64,000 bases of DNA from Amblyornis subalaris (GCA_018881555.1 JACAXG010000075.1:3268477-3332476), one strand, 5' to 3'; positions 1-14,347 are shown, numbered from the stretch's first letter. Program-made: numbers and translations. The notes: a model not told the origin generated them from the letters alone.

Positions 1-3000
1 CTCTAGACATTATTTGAATCCAGGGGGTGAGGAAGCCAAATCCCCCAGACACGCTGTCAACATTTTTCTCTCCACTAAAAGGGATTCCAGGGACTCTCAG
101 CAATAGCACATCACTACAGCACCTTCTCGGGCTCCATTCCCATCCACCCCTTTGCCAGCACTTCATCACAAACTACTGGCTCCTAAAATGGACCAAATCT
201 GCAACTTTTCTTCTGCAATTTATCTTTTGTGAGTTCAGCACGCAGGGACTGCTGAGCAGTGCTGGGTGGGAGCTCCCACCTCCATCCTCTGTCCAGGCAC
301 TGCATCTCTTCCTCCTGAGCCCTCCAGAAACCCTCCCTTGGACATCCAAACTTTCATCTTATGGCTGTTGAAATCCCATCAAAGCCCCCAGACGTTTCCT
401 TCTTTAACTCTTTGACCCAGAAGCTGCTTGCTGAGGAACAATGTTATTTTTTTTTTGGAGCTACATAAGGGCAGCGCTGCCTGTCCCCGCATCTCCTGCC
501 CTTCGCCCTTCGAGCTGCTGGAATTCAGCTGATGGGAAGAGCCCAGGAAGCTCCTCCTCGGGCAGGAAGGGCCGGCGTTCGGGGAGAAGCGCTGCGGGGA
601 GTTGCAGGGCTCGAGAGCGCCGAGCGTTTATTAAGTAAGGATTTAAATGCTCTTTTATCATTGCCCAGAGCCTTTCATCTAGAGTGCTTCCCCGCATCCA
701 GGGGATGAAACGCAGCCACCCCCCGCCAGGTGGGCTCGCATTACGCCGCTCTGATTGCAGGGATGGCAAACGCTCGGGCACTGAGCAGCTCCCGGAACAA
801 CCCCCTTCTCTTCCTCCTCCTTCACAGAACCCTGTATGGACACAGATTTCCTTGGAATCTGATTTGTTCCAAAGGGATTTAGACGAACCATACCCCACTG
901 TGGCTGGAAATGGGATGCCTGCAGCCAGAGGGAGGAGGGGGCTCTCTGAGGCAGCTGCAGTGGTCCTTGCCAGGAGAAGTCCCAGGCCTGGGCAGCACAG
1001 AGCAGTGGAGGTACCAGGATGCCCCTGGATGCAGGAGAAGGCAGAAGCTTTCCCCCAAAACCCCGTGGTGATGATTTGTTGTGTGCACCCAGCCGGGGTT
1101 TGTGCCTCCTGTCCTGGCCTGTCNCACTGGACGGCTCAGGGGATGCTTCTCACCTCACTGAAAAGTAAAATAAAAAAGAACTGAGACACTTAAATCCCTT
1201 TCATTCTAAAATCTTCCTGATTAGATACAATTGTACTGCACCCTTGAACTCAGCCTTTTTTCTTATCCTGCATTTAAATCCAGAGGAAAGCCTCTACAGT
1301 TATCCCTGACAAAATACTTGCTCTGCTTGTAGCCTGACNCTCCGGTGCTGGAGGAATAAACCCTCCGGGGATATCTACCAAGTCCCTTCTCCCTGCTCCC
1401 CCATCGACTTCTCCACACTTTTTGCAGCCTATTCTGCAGAGGTTTTCACTTTGCTCTCCCCATCACACACGGTTTTATCCCAGCTCAGCTGGGCTCTTTG
1501 GCTCTTTTGGGGTGGAATTTGCTCGTATTTGTGAAGGGAGAGGTTGCAGAGCCCCCAGCCCTTGGCACACACCTGCCCTGTGCTGTGTTACAAGGAGGTA
1601 GATGATGGCAGAACTTCACCCTGAGGCCACCAGGCACAGTTGCTCCTTTGACTACATCCAGGGAACTCTCCTTGGCTTTTNGCTCACGGAAGGGTGATCA
1701 CAAATACCATGGCACAAGAGCTGCCCTCTCCATCCCCACAGACAAGCCCTGTTTCTTATCCCCCAGCTCTCTGCCACCTGCTGCAGCCTCCTCTGAGCAC
1801 ACACGTCAGAGTTTCCTGTGTTTGCAACTAAAACAGTCACGAAATCCTCGAGGTCTGGCCAACTTCTACCCCCATGGTGAGGGAAAGGTGAGAGCGCAGT
1901 GCCAATCCAGCCCTACCTGACAGGCAAGCTGAGCTGGTAGGAGGAGAGCTCTCTGAAGGGATGGAGAAGGTGGGAAATGTCTCTAAATGCAAGCAGGAGT
2001 AGGAGTTACGATCGACAAGTGTGAGGTCCTGGTGGGATATAAATACAAGGCTTGCGCTGCTTGGGAAGGAGCCTCCCAGCAGAGCACGGGGCGGGCGGCA
2101 CCTCCCTGGCGCCGCTGTCCCTGGGCTCCTTCCCCAGGATTTGGGGCAGAGCTGGGCTCTGTGGAGTGGCACAGAAGGGCTGCTGGGTGCGCCGAGGCTG
2201 GATGGAAGCTTGAAGCTGAACCAGCAGCACGCTGGCTTGGTTTTGTACCTGCTCCTCGCAGGATGCGGTGACCGAGGGTCGGGAAAGGTCTGGCACGAGT
2301 CAGAGGGTCACGGCAACGTGCTGGGTGCTGCCTGCACAGAACAAAGGGATCTGAGCAAAAAGAAGGCCACAAAAGGGTTTCAAAGCTTGCTGTGTTAAGG
2401 ATGGGTTTGCTTTTTCTGGCTGGTATTTCATCCCGTTCCAGCTCACCCCTCTCTCCCCCTCTGTGCCGGTTTTACCGTGCTGTCCCCTCAGCATTCCTAC
2501 CCCACAGCACTCCTGAGTGCCACAGCTCTTCCCTCCCACCCTCTGCCTCTCCTTTAACCTGGACAGGTCTTGCTGCAATGAGATCTCATCTCTGGGCTCC
2601 ACTGGAAGAGGTTAGAGAGGAGCAGGGAACCTCTGACCTGGCTCCAGCACATCATACCCGACCTTCCCCACACAGATTTCTCCATGTAGACAAGGGGAGC
2701 AGATCCTGCCTTTTATATAAAATTAAATCTCCATTTCCATTCATTCTGAGCCCAGGGAGAGGCTGCAGAAAGGCACCCACTGGGCTGGCCCCACCCTTGC
2801 CCTGTCGCTTTGTTACTTGTCACNGAACCACAGCCAGGGTTGCACTGCCAAGCTGAAATAATTCAGATTTAAGCTCGTTTTTCTTTTAGTATACATCCTT
2901 TAATTTTAGCAAAACCAGTTAGGTTTGGACTGAAAACTCCCCTGCTTGGGCACAAGCCAAGAGGGGGTGTTTGGGGGGGGAAAGCAGCCTTTTCAAAGTG

Positions 3001-5525
3001 GGAATATTTGTAAAGCATTTGCTGACACCAGTAGGTAGCAAAATTCAAACCTATAAATACCCATCCAGGATAAGAAACATCAGAAAGGGAACGTGTGCAG
3101 GATTCACCAAGGCAACCCTGACACCACCTGGGAGCAGGGACCCTTTTTAGACGGTGCCAAGGGCTTGATCCCTGGCGTGGAAGTGCAGGGTCCATCCCCC
3201 ACTGCTGCAGCCATGCACCAGCTCCTCCTGTTTCGAATCCCAGCCGGGAGAGCCACGGTTCACACACAGCATGAACACACCAGGAATTGCAGCTGGGTGC
3301 TTCTCTTTGCTGATAAACGTTTCTTTTTCTGCAGGATGGTATGGTATATCTTATATACTTTCTTTGTATTTCTTGGCATGAGAAAAAAAAAAAATTAAAA
3401 TGTAACATGCATGGTCAAAGCTGAACTGGTTTCTTCTGTCTAAATGAGAAAAAAAAAAAAATTATCCAAACTACTCATTCAGCTATTGCTTCACACTCTT
3501 GAGAGCAACCAGTTGGTATTTTGGGTGCAGTGGGTTGCAAATAATATGCACAGGCAAAGAGTAAAGAAAACAGCACAAGTCAGAGCAGAGAGAGGTGCAG
3601 ACAGATCAGCCTCGTGCTGTTTTTTACCAAAAACACAGGCTGTAGTCTTCCCAGGAGTTTTTCCAACCAGACTGGAAGGCTGGGGTGTGTAGCAGCAACA
3701 CTGGTCAGGCAAGCTACTGATCCTTATTGAAGCTGAGGGGCACAAACCACTTCATTCAGCTGAATCCCAGCGCTCTCCTCTCGCTGCACATCCCTGGCAT
3801 CCTCTGGGAATGAATGGCAGCACAGCTTCCAACCCAGCCCAGCCTGGAGAGGAGACTTGCCAAGCCTGCAAGATGAGTTATTGTCCCACACAGCAAACTC
3901 TCCATGTGCCCAGGCTCCAGTGCAGGGTAGGACTTGCTGGAGGTGACACTGTCCTGCACCTTCCCGAGGACTTCCCTCTCCCGGCAAAGGAGGCAGTGCC
4001 AGCACCAGCAGCAAGGATCNAAAATGAGGCTTCCAGGCCCCTGGTATCAGACATAGGAATTCCACTGTCACCCATGTCCCTGATGGGAAAAGATAANGTG
4101 AATTCTGCAGCGTGATTCAGCAACAAATGGACTCAATGGGCCTGGCTGGAGCTCATCCCGCTGGGATTCCCCCCGAGGCAGGGGCAGGTCCTTCCCACNG
4201 GAGCAGCCGGAGGGATTGTGGAGCACCGAGCCACCAGCACGGGGGGCTGGGACTCTGCTCCCTGACAGAACCCCCAAACAACTCATCAGCAGCGCTGGGC
4301 TGGAACAGATCCAGCTGCTGGACTTGCTGTGGGCACCTTTAGGAAGCAGGTACAGGCAGGGTGGTGAGGCAGAGGGTGAACAGAGCCACCTCTGTGGCCC
4401 AAACCCCTCTGACGGGACAATCTTTGCCCTGCCTGACAAACACCCCTTTGCCTTTCTCAAGGCTGCAAGCTGTAGGGTTTTGGGGTGTTGAAAATGAATG
4501 AACAGGAAAAACCCACAGGTTCTCAAAGCCAGAGAGGATGGAGGTTAAACGTTTGTGAACTCATGAAAAATAGAATTGTTATCCTCGTGAGCATCTCAGA
4601 CGCTAATCAAAGGAAGGGGAATTAGTTCTTCTAGATCGGCTGCTGCCCACAACACAAAGCCCAGCCCTTAAAAGCCAGGATCTGTCCCTAAGGCTTCCTG
4701 TGGATCAGGCACCAAGCAATCCCCAGCGAGACAGAGCTCCCCCACAGCCTCCAACACACCAGCATCGTGCTCAGCCTTCCTCTTCATCCCACAGCCCTTC
4801 TCTCACGTTACATTATCCCCCTCCCCAGCTCTGCAGCTCACTCGGGCATTTTTAACAAATTAAGCCTATTTCTTTGGTGCATCCATTCCCCATTGCTTTG
4901 AAAACTTCAAGTCTAATTATATCTACTGGTTCTTACTCCTAAACACCCTCCCCTTGCAACAGCCCCATGATCAGTGCTCTTGACGTTTAGTTTCACGTCC
5001 CAGGGCTCAGACAGCAGCTGCTCAAACCTCCAAGAGCCATGAGCCAGGGTTAGTTACTCACAGCCACACAGGTCCAGGCTTACACCACACTGCAGCTACT
5101 CCCATTTTACACCAAGGCTGGACTTTGCACAAAGCCTGTGCTACTCAGCTGCAGCATCTCCCCACTGCCTCCGCTCACCCAGCAGAGCCAGAGGCATCCC
5201 TGTCTGCACAAAGGCTTTGGCAACACAACTGGAATTACAGGGCAGGTCCAAAGAGCCACATTTATTTGTCCTGATGGAGGTACAAAATGTAGATGTTTAG
5301 AAAGTCTGGTGTAATTTACTTCACAGCAAAGCAAAGGGGGTTGTGATTGGTGGTACCTGGGTGGAAAAAAAGGGATGAAGGAATCTTGGTGGGGAAGATT
5401 TTTGGGGAGCAGATGCCGTTTGCATCCCATCACTGGATGTCTGAGGAGGCTTTAAACCATCTTTGTGCCTTGCTTAAAGAACTCAGCAGGAAGACTGAGC
5501 AGGAAAAAAGCAACGGCTTTGTCCT

Positions 5526-5576
5526 GGAGGAGGAGGAGGAGGAGGAGGAGGAGGAGGAGGAGGAGGAGGAGGAGGA
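5526..5576. repeat. (GGA)17 trinucleotide microsatellite
   Basis: 51 bp of uninterrupted GGA units. It would read as poly-Glu on the plus strand or poly-Leu on the minus strand, but the surrounding frame has no other support as a gene. Confidence 0.95.
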
Positions 5577-6679
5577 TGATTTGAATCACACAAAAACCCC
5601 CACACCACGGAGAGATTCCCCTTCCGTGGTGAGATTCCCCTCGGAGCATCCCGGCCATGTCACCGGCGCAGCCGGGCAGAGGCAGTTCCAGACTTCAAAG
5701 GCGGCCGCCGCCAGCCTGGGCTCTGATGTTTCGCCGGAGACGAGGCAGTGCCAAGTGCTTCAGCTCCTGTTTTATTAATACCCTGCTCTGATGGGCTCAT
5801 GTATAATGGATTCGCAGAGGAGCAGCGAGAGGTTTCCATCCCATTTCCACGTCGCCTGCGTTCCCTGCTAAACGCCATGGGCTCGCCCTTCATCTCCCCG
5901 TGCTNGTCTTCGCCCGTGAATTTGCATGAGTTTGGGGTTCAGGCAAAGGACAAAAAGTTGCTCACCAGTTCCTCAACTGGTTTCCACGGCTTTGCTCCAG
6001 TCAGGAGCTACCAGTTAAAAGCACATTTCCCTTTTCTCCCTGGCTCCTAATGCTGGCTGCTGTTGAGAGTGAGCGGCTCAGGGATTCCTCGGGCTCCCTC
6101 AAAGCCTCTCGGGAAGTCATTTGGGAAGNGATGGAGCTGCAGCCCCGGGCTCAGCAGCCACAGGAGCAGCAGCAGCACAGCAGGAGAAGAGCTCAGGGCT
6201 GCAGAGGTNCAGCAGAGACCTGTGGTGGAGCAGCACATGAACATCCTCTGGCTCTGGTCTGCAGAGATGCAGCCCCCACACTGGGCCAGAAAAGAATAGA
6301 TTGCACCCNGAACTTCTCCCTGCTCACAGAACAGCTTCTTGGCTGCAGAGATTTAAAAAAAGATTAAATTTGGATGCATTGTGGACATCTTCGAAATTTG
6401 AAGCAGTTCACCAAACGCACTCCTGTTAGACTCCAGTAAAAAAGCAGAGAAAATATGAATTTGTCTTTGTGAGAGGGCCAAAAGATTCCATCTTCCCATT
6501 TTCCTACCCAAATCCAGCCTTCCCCTTTGCAGACAAAAGCTGTTCTGCAGCTCTGCACGTTGTATCCAGTTCAAAGCTGTCACTGCTCCCCTGCAAACAC
6601 AGTGGGAGCGACAGGGCCGGGGCTCCCACAGCCCCACAGGGACACTGAATCAGGAGTACAGCTGATCNTGGAACCAGTG

Positions 6680-6795
6680 AGGCTGGAAAATCCCTCTGGG
6701 ATCATCCAACCAGCACTGCCATGCTCACCACTCAACAGTGTCCCCATGTGCCTTCTGAATGCTTCCAGGGATTCCACANGATCCACATGGAGGAT
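6680..6795 (-). mobile_element. Degraded CR1 LINE fragment
   Basis: The plus strand reads as the complement of an avian CR1 3' region: GGATCATCCAACCAGCACTG, then the conserved block around CATGTGCC and GCTTCCAGGGATT. The element therefore lies on the minus strand. It is truncated and diverged, with no coding part. Confidence 0.7.
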
Positions 6796-9700
6796 GTTTC
6801 TATCACATCTCAGAGTAATTTTTCAGTCAGACAAGAGATATTTGATAGACTTTGCAAGAAGCTTGGGTTAGGATTTAGGATTTAGATATTGGAGGAGAGC
6901 CTGGTGTGCCCAGGTAAGTGGGAATTGCACCAGCAGATCAGGGCACTGCTTCAAATGAGGACTTTGTGCTTTATGGTGCTTATTGCTGGATCCTTCAGAA
7001 GATGAAACCTCTTAGAACACCTAAAATAGAGAAATGGGGATTTCTCCATGAGCTCAGCTACCTCGTTTAGGGGCTAAAAAAACCCAACCCACTGACAACT
7101 GCTGGCCCTCATTGTTTCCAGCTTAGCTGTGATGTGAGATGCTATTCTTGGTCAGGAGCTGCCAATGCTTCTGAAGCTTGTNAAGTTGTTTGCTTTAATA
7201 GCACACAGCGTGAAACGAAGCAAAGACTTCCCAGCAAAATGCCTCCTTCTGCTGAGCTCGCTGCCCCTCGCTGCCTCCTGGAAATGTTTAATTACAGGCT
7301 GCAGGTTCCAAAGCATTTTCTTCCAATTATCTGGTCTCAGGTACGATTTCATAAACCTCGTGTTTTATCCTCCTTCCCAGCAAGGATCCATGCAGGTGGA
7401 TCATTTCATCAATTCCAGATGGGTGGAAAAACNAACCAGCCCCTCACTCCCTGCGCTGTCATTCCTCCCTGGTCTGAAGCAGCCGGCCCAGGCACACAGC
7501 AAACAGCAAGAAAACAAAAGGACCTCCTGTCTTTAAAGCAATGCTCTCTTTTTAATGAGATGTTTGACTGCAAAACAGGGTGGGTGTAAGCTGAATTGTC
7601 CCAAAAAAATGAGTTAACAGCTCTTCCTCCCCTGCCCAGAACTCCCAGACCACGGCAAGCCCAGCACCCACCTCCCAAGGGCACCACAACTGCAGAAGGA
7701 ACTTGGCTGCTGAGTCAAGGAATAGCATTTCCTGGGGAAGTGTGGGAGAAGCTCATTCCCCTGGGATGGGGTTGTGGTTGGACCTGAGGATGCAGGTGGT
7801 GGTGCTGGGTGGCCAACACTTTGCCATGGCAAAGGCACAGTGATGCTCTGCTGGCACAGACTCAGCTGACTCCAGGACCTCAGGTTTTCCAAGACCAAAG
7901 AGAACAAATGCACCCGAATGAATGGAAAGAATCCAAATGCCAACATCCCCACAGCAGAATCCCTCCCATCCCTCCTGTCCCCTCCCAGGGACAGCGTGGC
8001 ATGACTCGATCTGGTCATCCTCAAGTATTACAAGAATTGATCATCCCCCAGTGTTTGTTGGTTTTTATTTTAAAACAATTTCATCTAAGCCAAAGCGTAG
8101 GCTTGAAAATTATCTACNTTTCCTGAAGTGTTTGGAAACACAGGAAGAGCTGGCCAGCAGATCCTGCTGTAAGGAACAGACACAACCTGAAGGTGCAGTT
8201 GCTACCCAGTACAAAGACCTATTTAAGCAGAGAGGGCAGAGAGGGCAGACACACACCAGGCTGGAGCCCGAGCCCCCTCCTGCCTCTTTCCAAACTTATT
8301 TCTTTCCATAAGCAGTGCATGCTTTTATAGACCTGAGTCACAAACCTCCCCACCTCAGTAATATTTTGAAGTAAATTTAGCTCTGGTGATACATGCCTGA
8401 CCTAGAGGGAGCNGCATTTATAGCACAGCAGGGAAATATCCACGTATCCCCCCCTGCTGCACTTGGGTGTTGTGCCACATCAAGGCTGACCAATTCCCTG
8501 TATCATTCCAGCCTCCCCTGACACTGGGAAGTGGGAGACACTCACAGGATCCCCTACTTGTTCAGCACCATGACACAGGTGGGGAAAAGGTCCTGGCATG
8601 GTCTAGTTACTTTTTAGTGTAATAAATTGTGATTTCTGTGTTAAAGCTGGGCCTGTCAGGGACACCTGATCAGCACTTTCCCAGCTACTCACAATTTCTT
8701 TTTACACCTGCAACATTCCTGACCATCCTGCAGAGTCTTTAGAAAAGGTTCCCTTAAAAACTTGATGTTTCAGCAGCATTTCACCCCGAAAGGAGCCAGC
8801 TCAGCACGGGCTTGGAGTCAGAAGGATCTGTAGCAGATGACATGCCCAGGCACAGGTACCTGCAAACATCTTAGGGAAGTTTCCACTGTACAGCTGGCAG
8901 CTCAATGGGGCTTTGCAACCTGCAGAGAGGAGCTTCTATTTTCAGTGCAGCTTTAGAAAGACAAAAGATGAAGAATACTGTCCCCACTTCCAAGAATTCT
9001 GCATCAGACGGATGGGTATGGGCAAGGGAGATAAGAAAAGAAACGAAACATCTAAACCCTCCCCGTTTGCAGCATTTGTGGGAGAGCCCCACGCTGTGCT
9101 CGTGCNCCAAAGTGGTTATCAGTGAATTTCNTTCAGGTGTGGCTTTGATTGATAAGCTTCAAGTCACCCTGGACAACCCTTCTGGGCTTCAAAGGATGGA
9201 TTTTTTAAAAAGAAATGAAAATTATGAAGCCAAAAATAAATTCATGTGTTCGAAACGTCCAGCTGAAGCCAAACGCCCGGGAAGGAAGGGAGGAGAATTG
9301 GATGGGCAGCGCAGTGGGCAGACAAAGCAACACAGGATGCGAGATCCGAACAGCCACAATCACAGGAGGCCTCTCAAAATCACACCACGGGCTGACAGAG
9401 GGAGCACAGGGCGCCAAAATCAGGACAGCCAGAAAATAACCCACAATGAGAGAACTGCAAATGCCGTTTCAGGGGTGCAGGGACTCTGATTTACAGCCAG
9501 GCTCCTCCTGCCTTACTCGCAGCGCTCTGGAATCTGGGTTAGCAAAGCCTCAGGGTCCCATTAGGAACAAAGAACACGGAAGGGCTGCGACAGGCAGGGC
9601 TGGAGCCAGGGAAGAGCTGCGGCACACGCTCCAACGGCCCCAACAGCTTGGGAAGAAGGGGAAGATGAAGGCGACAGCAGGCTCCGAGTGCTTAATGAGC

Positions 9701-12316
9701 ACAGCCCAGCTGCCAAGGCACGAGCGCTGGCAGCGCTGCTTTCCTACCTGGAGCTGGCGCATAAAAGGCTGGCATTCAGGAAATGGGAATACCAACTGTA
9801 AACATCGAGGTTTTCTATTCAAACNCTCAAAAAATCAAGTTCACGGCGCTGTATGTCGCCCACGTTCAGCGAAAGGGAGGAAACAAAGGCACTCCTGTCT
9901 CTCTGTGTGAATTTCTAATGGAGCAGCTCGCTGGGCTCCCTTTCAGCAGGAAATCTGCTCCTGGAATGGCACCGGGGCTGAGGGAGCAGAGCGCGGCTCA
10001 TCCATAATGCAGGAACGGCCCCTGCGCCGGAGCCCGTCAGGAAGGGCAGCAGCCCTCAGCACCACCAGCAGCGCTCTGGGAGGCGCATGGTTAAAAATAT
10101 ATACCCCATGCCTGTGCCACTATAAATTATTGACTGCACAGGGAGCTGGAAAAAAGGATTCAGTGCCATTAATAATTTATTTTCTAATCCAAACGAAGAT
10201 GGAATTTCATGCACCACTTATTACCAGCGCCGCAACTGGAAAAACTCACTGCACTTCCCACGATCTGAAACCAGAACTGCCTCTCCATTTTCGAAAGTTT
10301 TTTTGAAGTTTCTCCTTTAGCGCGAGACACACAGTCAAAGCCTTCCCTTGGGAAAGCATCTGGTCACTCCTGAATATTTAGCAGGCATTAAGGATACAGA
10401 AATGCANCTCTGCCTTAAAGCAGCGTTTACAGGCACAGCACGACAGCTCTGCAAGGAGAAATCCCTCTCTTCACTCCCAGGCTCACGCACACAGACAGGC
10501 ATCACACACGGCCAGGCAGCTCTGCTGGGCTGAGAAAATAAATCTGGAGTGGCATTGAAAAGATTGAGCATCGATTGCAAAAGCACCAGGTACAGATGGA
10601 TCCTTCAGGTACGGGGAGGAGGCTGGAACACCTGAGGAGGGAGGTGGATCAGACCACAGTGGTGTTAGGAAAGTACAGGGTCACAGACCCCTGTCTGTTC
10701 TGATGGCAAAAATTCACAGAGACTTTTCTTTTTAACACTTACCTCCAAGGAAAATCATCCTTGTTCTGCCTGTCAAAGAACAGCAGGAGAAAACATGCCT
10801 ATAATCAGCCCCTTCCCTGTTAGGAGATGAGTCCAGGACTGCATGTGCAGGCAGGAGGAACCCATCCTATCAAACCATTTGGGGTCAGGAAATGTTCAAT
10901 CACATCTGATATTTGATATAAAGCCACAGAACACACTGATTTGTATGTTCAGGGACAATTCCAAAGTGGAGAGATGAATCCTGTCTGCATCTTGCCTGAA
11001 GTTTAGGTAGGCAAAGATTGTCATGGGAGAGGGGAAAGAACCAAGCACCTTGCTTAGAATTCTAATTTATTATTAAATTACATATCAAAGCCTTTTTTTT
11101 TTAATACATACAGAGAATGCACAATAGGTGTGAACAAAAATAATTACAGTTACAATAGAAGTTTCAAGAATGTATATGAAAAGAAAAAAATCAGAAAGTG
11201 CAATCAGAAACTTGTTTACAAGGTCTGGGATGTTCTGTGAGAAAGGGCTTTGTTTTGGGTGTAGAGTGTTTATTTAACTGCTTTCCTCACTCAGTGCTAG
11301 ACAGACCAACAGCTGCTTCTGTACTCAGAACTAAAACATCACCACTGGTTCAAATATCCACTGACAGGAGAGGTACAGGGCAGAGAGGACCTGCAGATGT
11401 CACCTAGAACATGGCTCAGTTTTGGCTCAGAGTGTGTCTCATTGTAGTCTCCTGTCCTGCACATTCCATAACCCAATATTGTTACAAGGAGTTTCAGAAT
11501 CATTTCCTCCTCAGCCCTGACAGCTGTTACCTCTCCTTCCTGCCTCAAATGAAAGCTTTGGGACAAAAACCAGTAAAAATGGGAAAAGGTTATGCCTCAA
11601 GTGATCTGGGGAAATCCTGCTACATTTAGAGAGTTAGAACTCTCATTTAGCTGTGACTAAATGAGCTGCACCAACAGAAGTGGTGGACCAGCCTTGGCTC
11701 CCTGTGCAGCAGTTCTGGGAGAGCAGCACCTCAGGGGGCACAGCCCTGGAGGACAAGCTGTGGACAATTCATCTGACACTTCCACATCACCTAAAAATCT
11801 ACTTTTGCTCTTTCATTTTCAACATCCAGCAAAAAGCTGACTCTTCTCACACTAATCTTAAGATCACTCAGTGAAAGGACTTCTGAACTGCAAACGAAAA
11901 TTCTAGTTGATTACTCAAGTGTCATGAATCCAGCAGGAATTTATACCTCACTTCGATATGCAAAACTCCTGAAATCAATACTGGTTAAGAAAAAAAAACC
12001 GTTGTGGCTTGCCAGGAAGGGCAAATTCATCAGAACAGTGCCTGGTCAAAGCCCTGGCCCTGCCCTNGGGAGAAGCTGCAGCTGTGGGCACACAGTTCTG
12101 GGTGTTGCCCAAATGCCATTGCTCTGCTGCAGCAACCAGAGATTGAAGATCAGATAAACACGTAAAAAATAGTCTAAAGAGCACAGATAAAAATACTCCC
12201 ACCCGTGTGAAGTGTGGCATCAACGTTATCAACACGATCCCTCGTGTGCCAGTGCCTGGCCAAGTTTGAAGTAGCTGCTTATCTGGCAGGAAGAATGAAG
12301 GAGAAATTGGAAAAGA

Positions 12317-12353
12317 GTGTCTGTGTGTNTGTGTGTGTGTGTGTGTGTGTGTG
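12317..12353. repeat. (TG)n dinucleotide microsatellite
   Basis: About 37 bp of GT/TG units with one C interruption and one unresolved base at 12,329. Confidence 0.9.
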
Positions 12354-14341
12354 AAACGTGCCCTGTAGAAATACCATGGATTTCCCCCCTTCATTTCAGT
12401 GCTCAGCAATCCTTTTCTCAGCACAGTTGATTTGGTTGAGTTACAAAACCGCCACTTTGGCAGGAATTGCAGAAATGAGGATTCTTTAACCACATCTTTT
12501 CTCCTTGGAGNTGGAGGAACCACACAGAAGGAAAAACTTAAGAGAACACATTTAGCAACGGGAGACACACAAACCTATATTTTGGGATTTGAGACGGAAT
12601 ACTACAACCCAATGCTTTCATTTCCCAGTCCATTGTTCTGGCCACAGGTCCAGGTTATTAGAGATGAGTTATTAGGCTGATTCTCCTGAATTTGGAAGAC
12701 TTTCCCTGGGCCAGCTGCAAACACACCCCTCCAGGGAGCACAGCACAACACCCGCTCACGCTGCCAGAGGACTACGAGATGATGATGAAGGGAAAACTCC
12801 AAGGATAATTAAATGTATTTTTCAACACAAAACTGACTCAAAACCAACACAAACAAAAACCATGGAGCGGCTGCCAACACCGAAACCGTTTCCAGTAAAG
12901 CTTTATCAGAGATAATTCAGCATATTTCCATTATTTTATACTAAAATATATCAGTTCCTCCGTAACATTTTCATAACATGAAAAATCAATTATGTTTACA
13001 TATTTATTATAATCTACATGTTTTCCATAGCAGCTTTTTCACAATAAGATTAAATATATGCACCAAATAATCAGTTAAGTCCAATAAAAAGACTTGTTAT
13101 AAGATTAAATAAATGAATTTATTTATGGTACTGCAGATCTTATATTGCCAACTATAGAGCAACCAAATCCTACAAATCCTAAACAGATGCACAAGTGCTG
13201 ATCAGGGTCCCTTAGGGTGGAGGGAGGAATCAAAGAAAAGGCAACAGGGAGAAGCAGTTTGATCTCCCAACACACAGATCCATTAATAACCCTCCTTTAT
13301 CCATCAAGCTTTTTCATAAACCCCTTTAATAAACACTTCATCTCCAAATGGGAACATTCCCAAATCAAGCAAATAATCACCCTTTATTTAAAATACCAGC
13401 CCCACAGTTTTACACGTATTAATTCCAAATGCTTCCAAATCCCAACGGCAGGACGGCTGATTAGAAGCCTTTGTTGACTTTTTAGCACAGAGTTATTAAG
13501 TCTGCAAAGAAACCTTTAAATCCAGACATTTCGGGTGTAACAGTGTGGGTTTGCACATTACACAGGCACAAGTCTCTACTCCCTCCAATTCACAGACACT
13601 ATAAAATGAAGTAAAAAATTGTGTCCATCCTGCTAGACTCTGTTCCAGAGGAGACATTTGTGGGTGGTGGAATACATGGAATCTGTTAGGAGCACTGTAA
13701 GTGGATTGTGAAAAGAGTTAATCAAGTTCTTAGAAAGGTACTTCAGTGCCAAGGCTTGAATTTANTGGGTTATGATATGACAGATGGAGAANTGCTGTTG
13801 AACGAGCAGAAAAATCNGNAATCTGGGAATCTGCAATATCAAAGCCACTGCAGATGTCAGCTTTGTTTAGAGACACAAACACAACAGGGTTCTTTTTGCC
13901 TGTCTGGACACAAAAAAGGTGTTTTCCTCCCCCAGATCATGGTAAATAATACTTATTTCACTATTCATACATTCAGCTCTTTACTAGGAGGAGTTATGTC
14001 CAAAACTTTTGCCTCAGNTATAACCATCATCATTTTCATTTCCCATCAACAGTTTAGATAATATCCTTCTTACAGCACTATCAGAATAACTTTACCTAAA
14101 TTACAATACAGACTTTGTAAACTGCTTATTGTGTCTTTATAAAGATCTTTATGATGTCAGCCAAAATCAAAGTATTTGCACCCAAAAGATTCCTTTAGGT
14201 GAACTCATGTTTGGTCACTTTTCAGATGACTGAACACTTGAGTAAACAGCTGCTAGGACACTGTGCTCCCTTTTTACACAGGGGGACTTTGTCAGTCCCT
14301 TTAAAGCCACAAGAAATCTTATGAACTCCCTCAGAGGGTAT

Positions 14342-14347
14342 TTTATT
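14342..14347 (-). terminator. Candidate GOSR1 poly(A) signal AATAAA
   Basis: First AATAAA on the minus strand after the GOSR1 stop, about 640 nt downstream of it, with a U/GU-rich segment 25-40 nt further on. This is inferred from sequence only; any of the distal signals could be used as well. Confidence 0.4.

Larger units (their letters stand above)
1..14341. other. Left flank: no gene recognised
   Basis: I recognise no conserved protein or RNA gene here on either strand. Open frames are short, interrupted, unrelated to each other and without plausible splice partners. The AT-rich part (about 10,900-14,340) may be extended GOSR1 3' UTR. The rest is mixed GC with microsatellites, a CR1 fragment, A-runs at 3,383-3,395 and 3,449-3,462, and CpG-containing blocks near 560-720, 5,690-5,880 and 9,440-10,330. 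Confidence 0.6.

Noticed and set aside
3220..3250. tRNA-like TTCGAATCC T-loop motif
   Set aside because: The flanking bases do not form a T stem, and no D arm, anticodon arm or acceptor stem can be found upstream.
5347..5778. Plus-strand frame with 17 consecutive Glu
   Set aside because: The Glu run is the (GGA)17 microsatellite; the rest has no family resemblance and no splice context.
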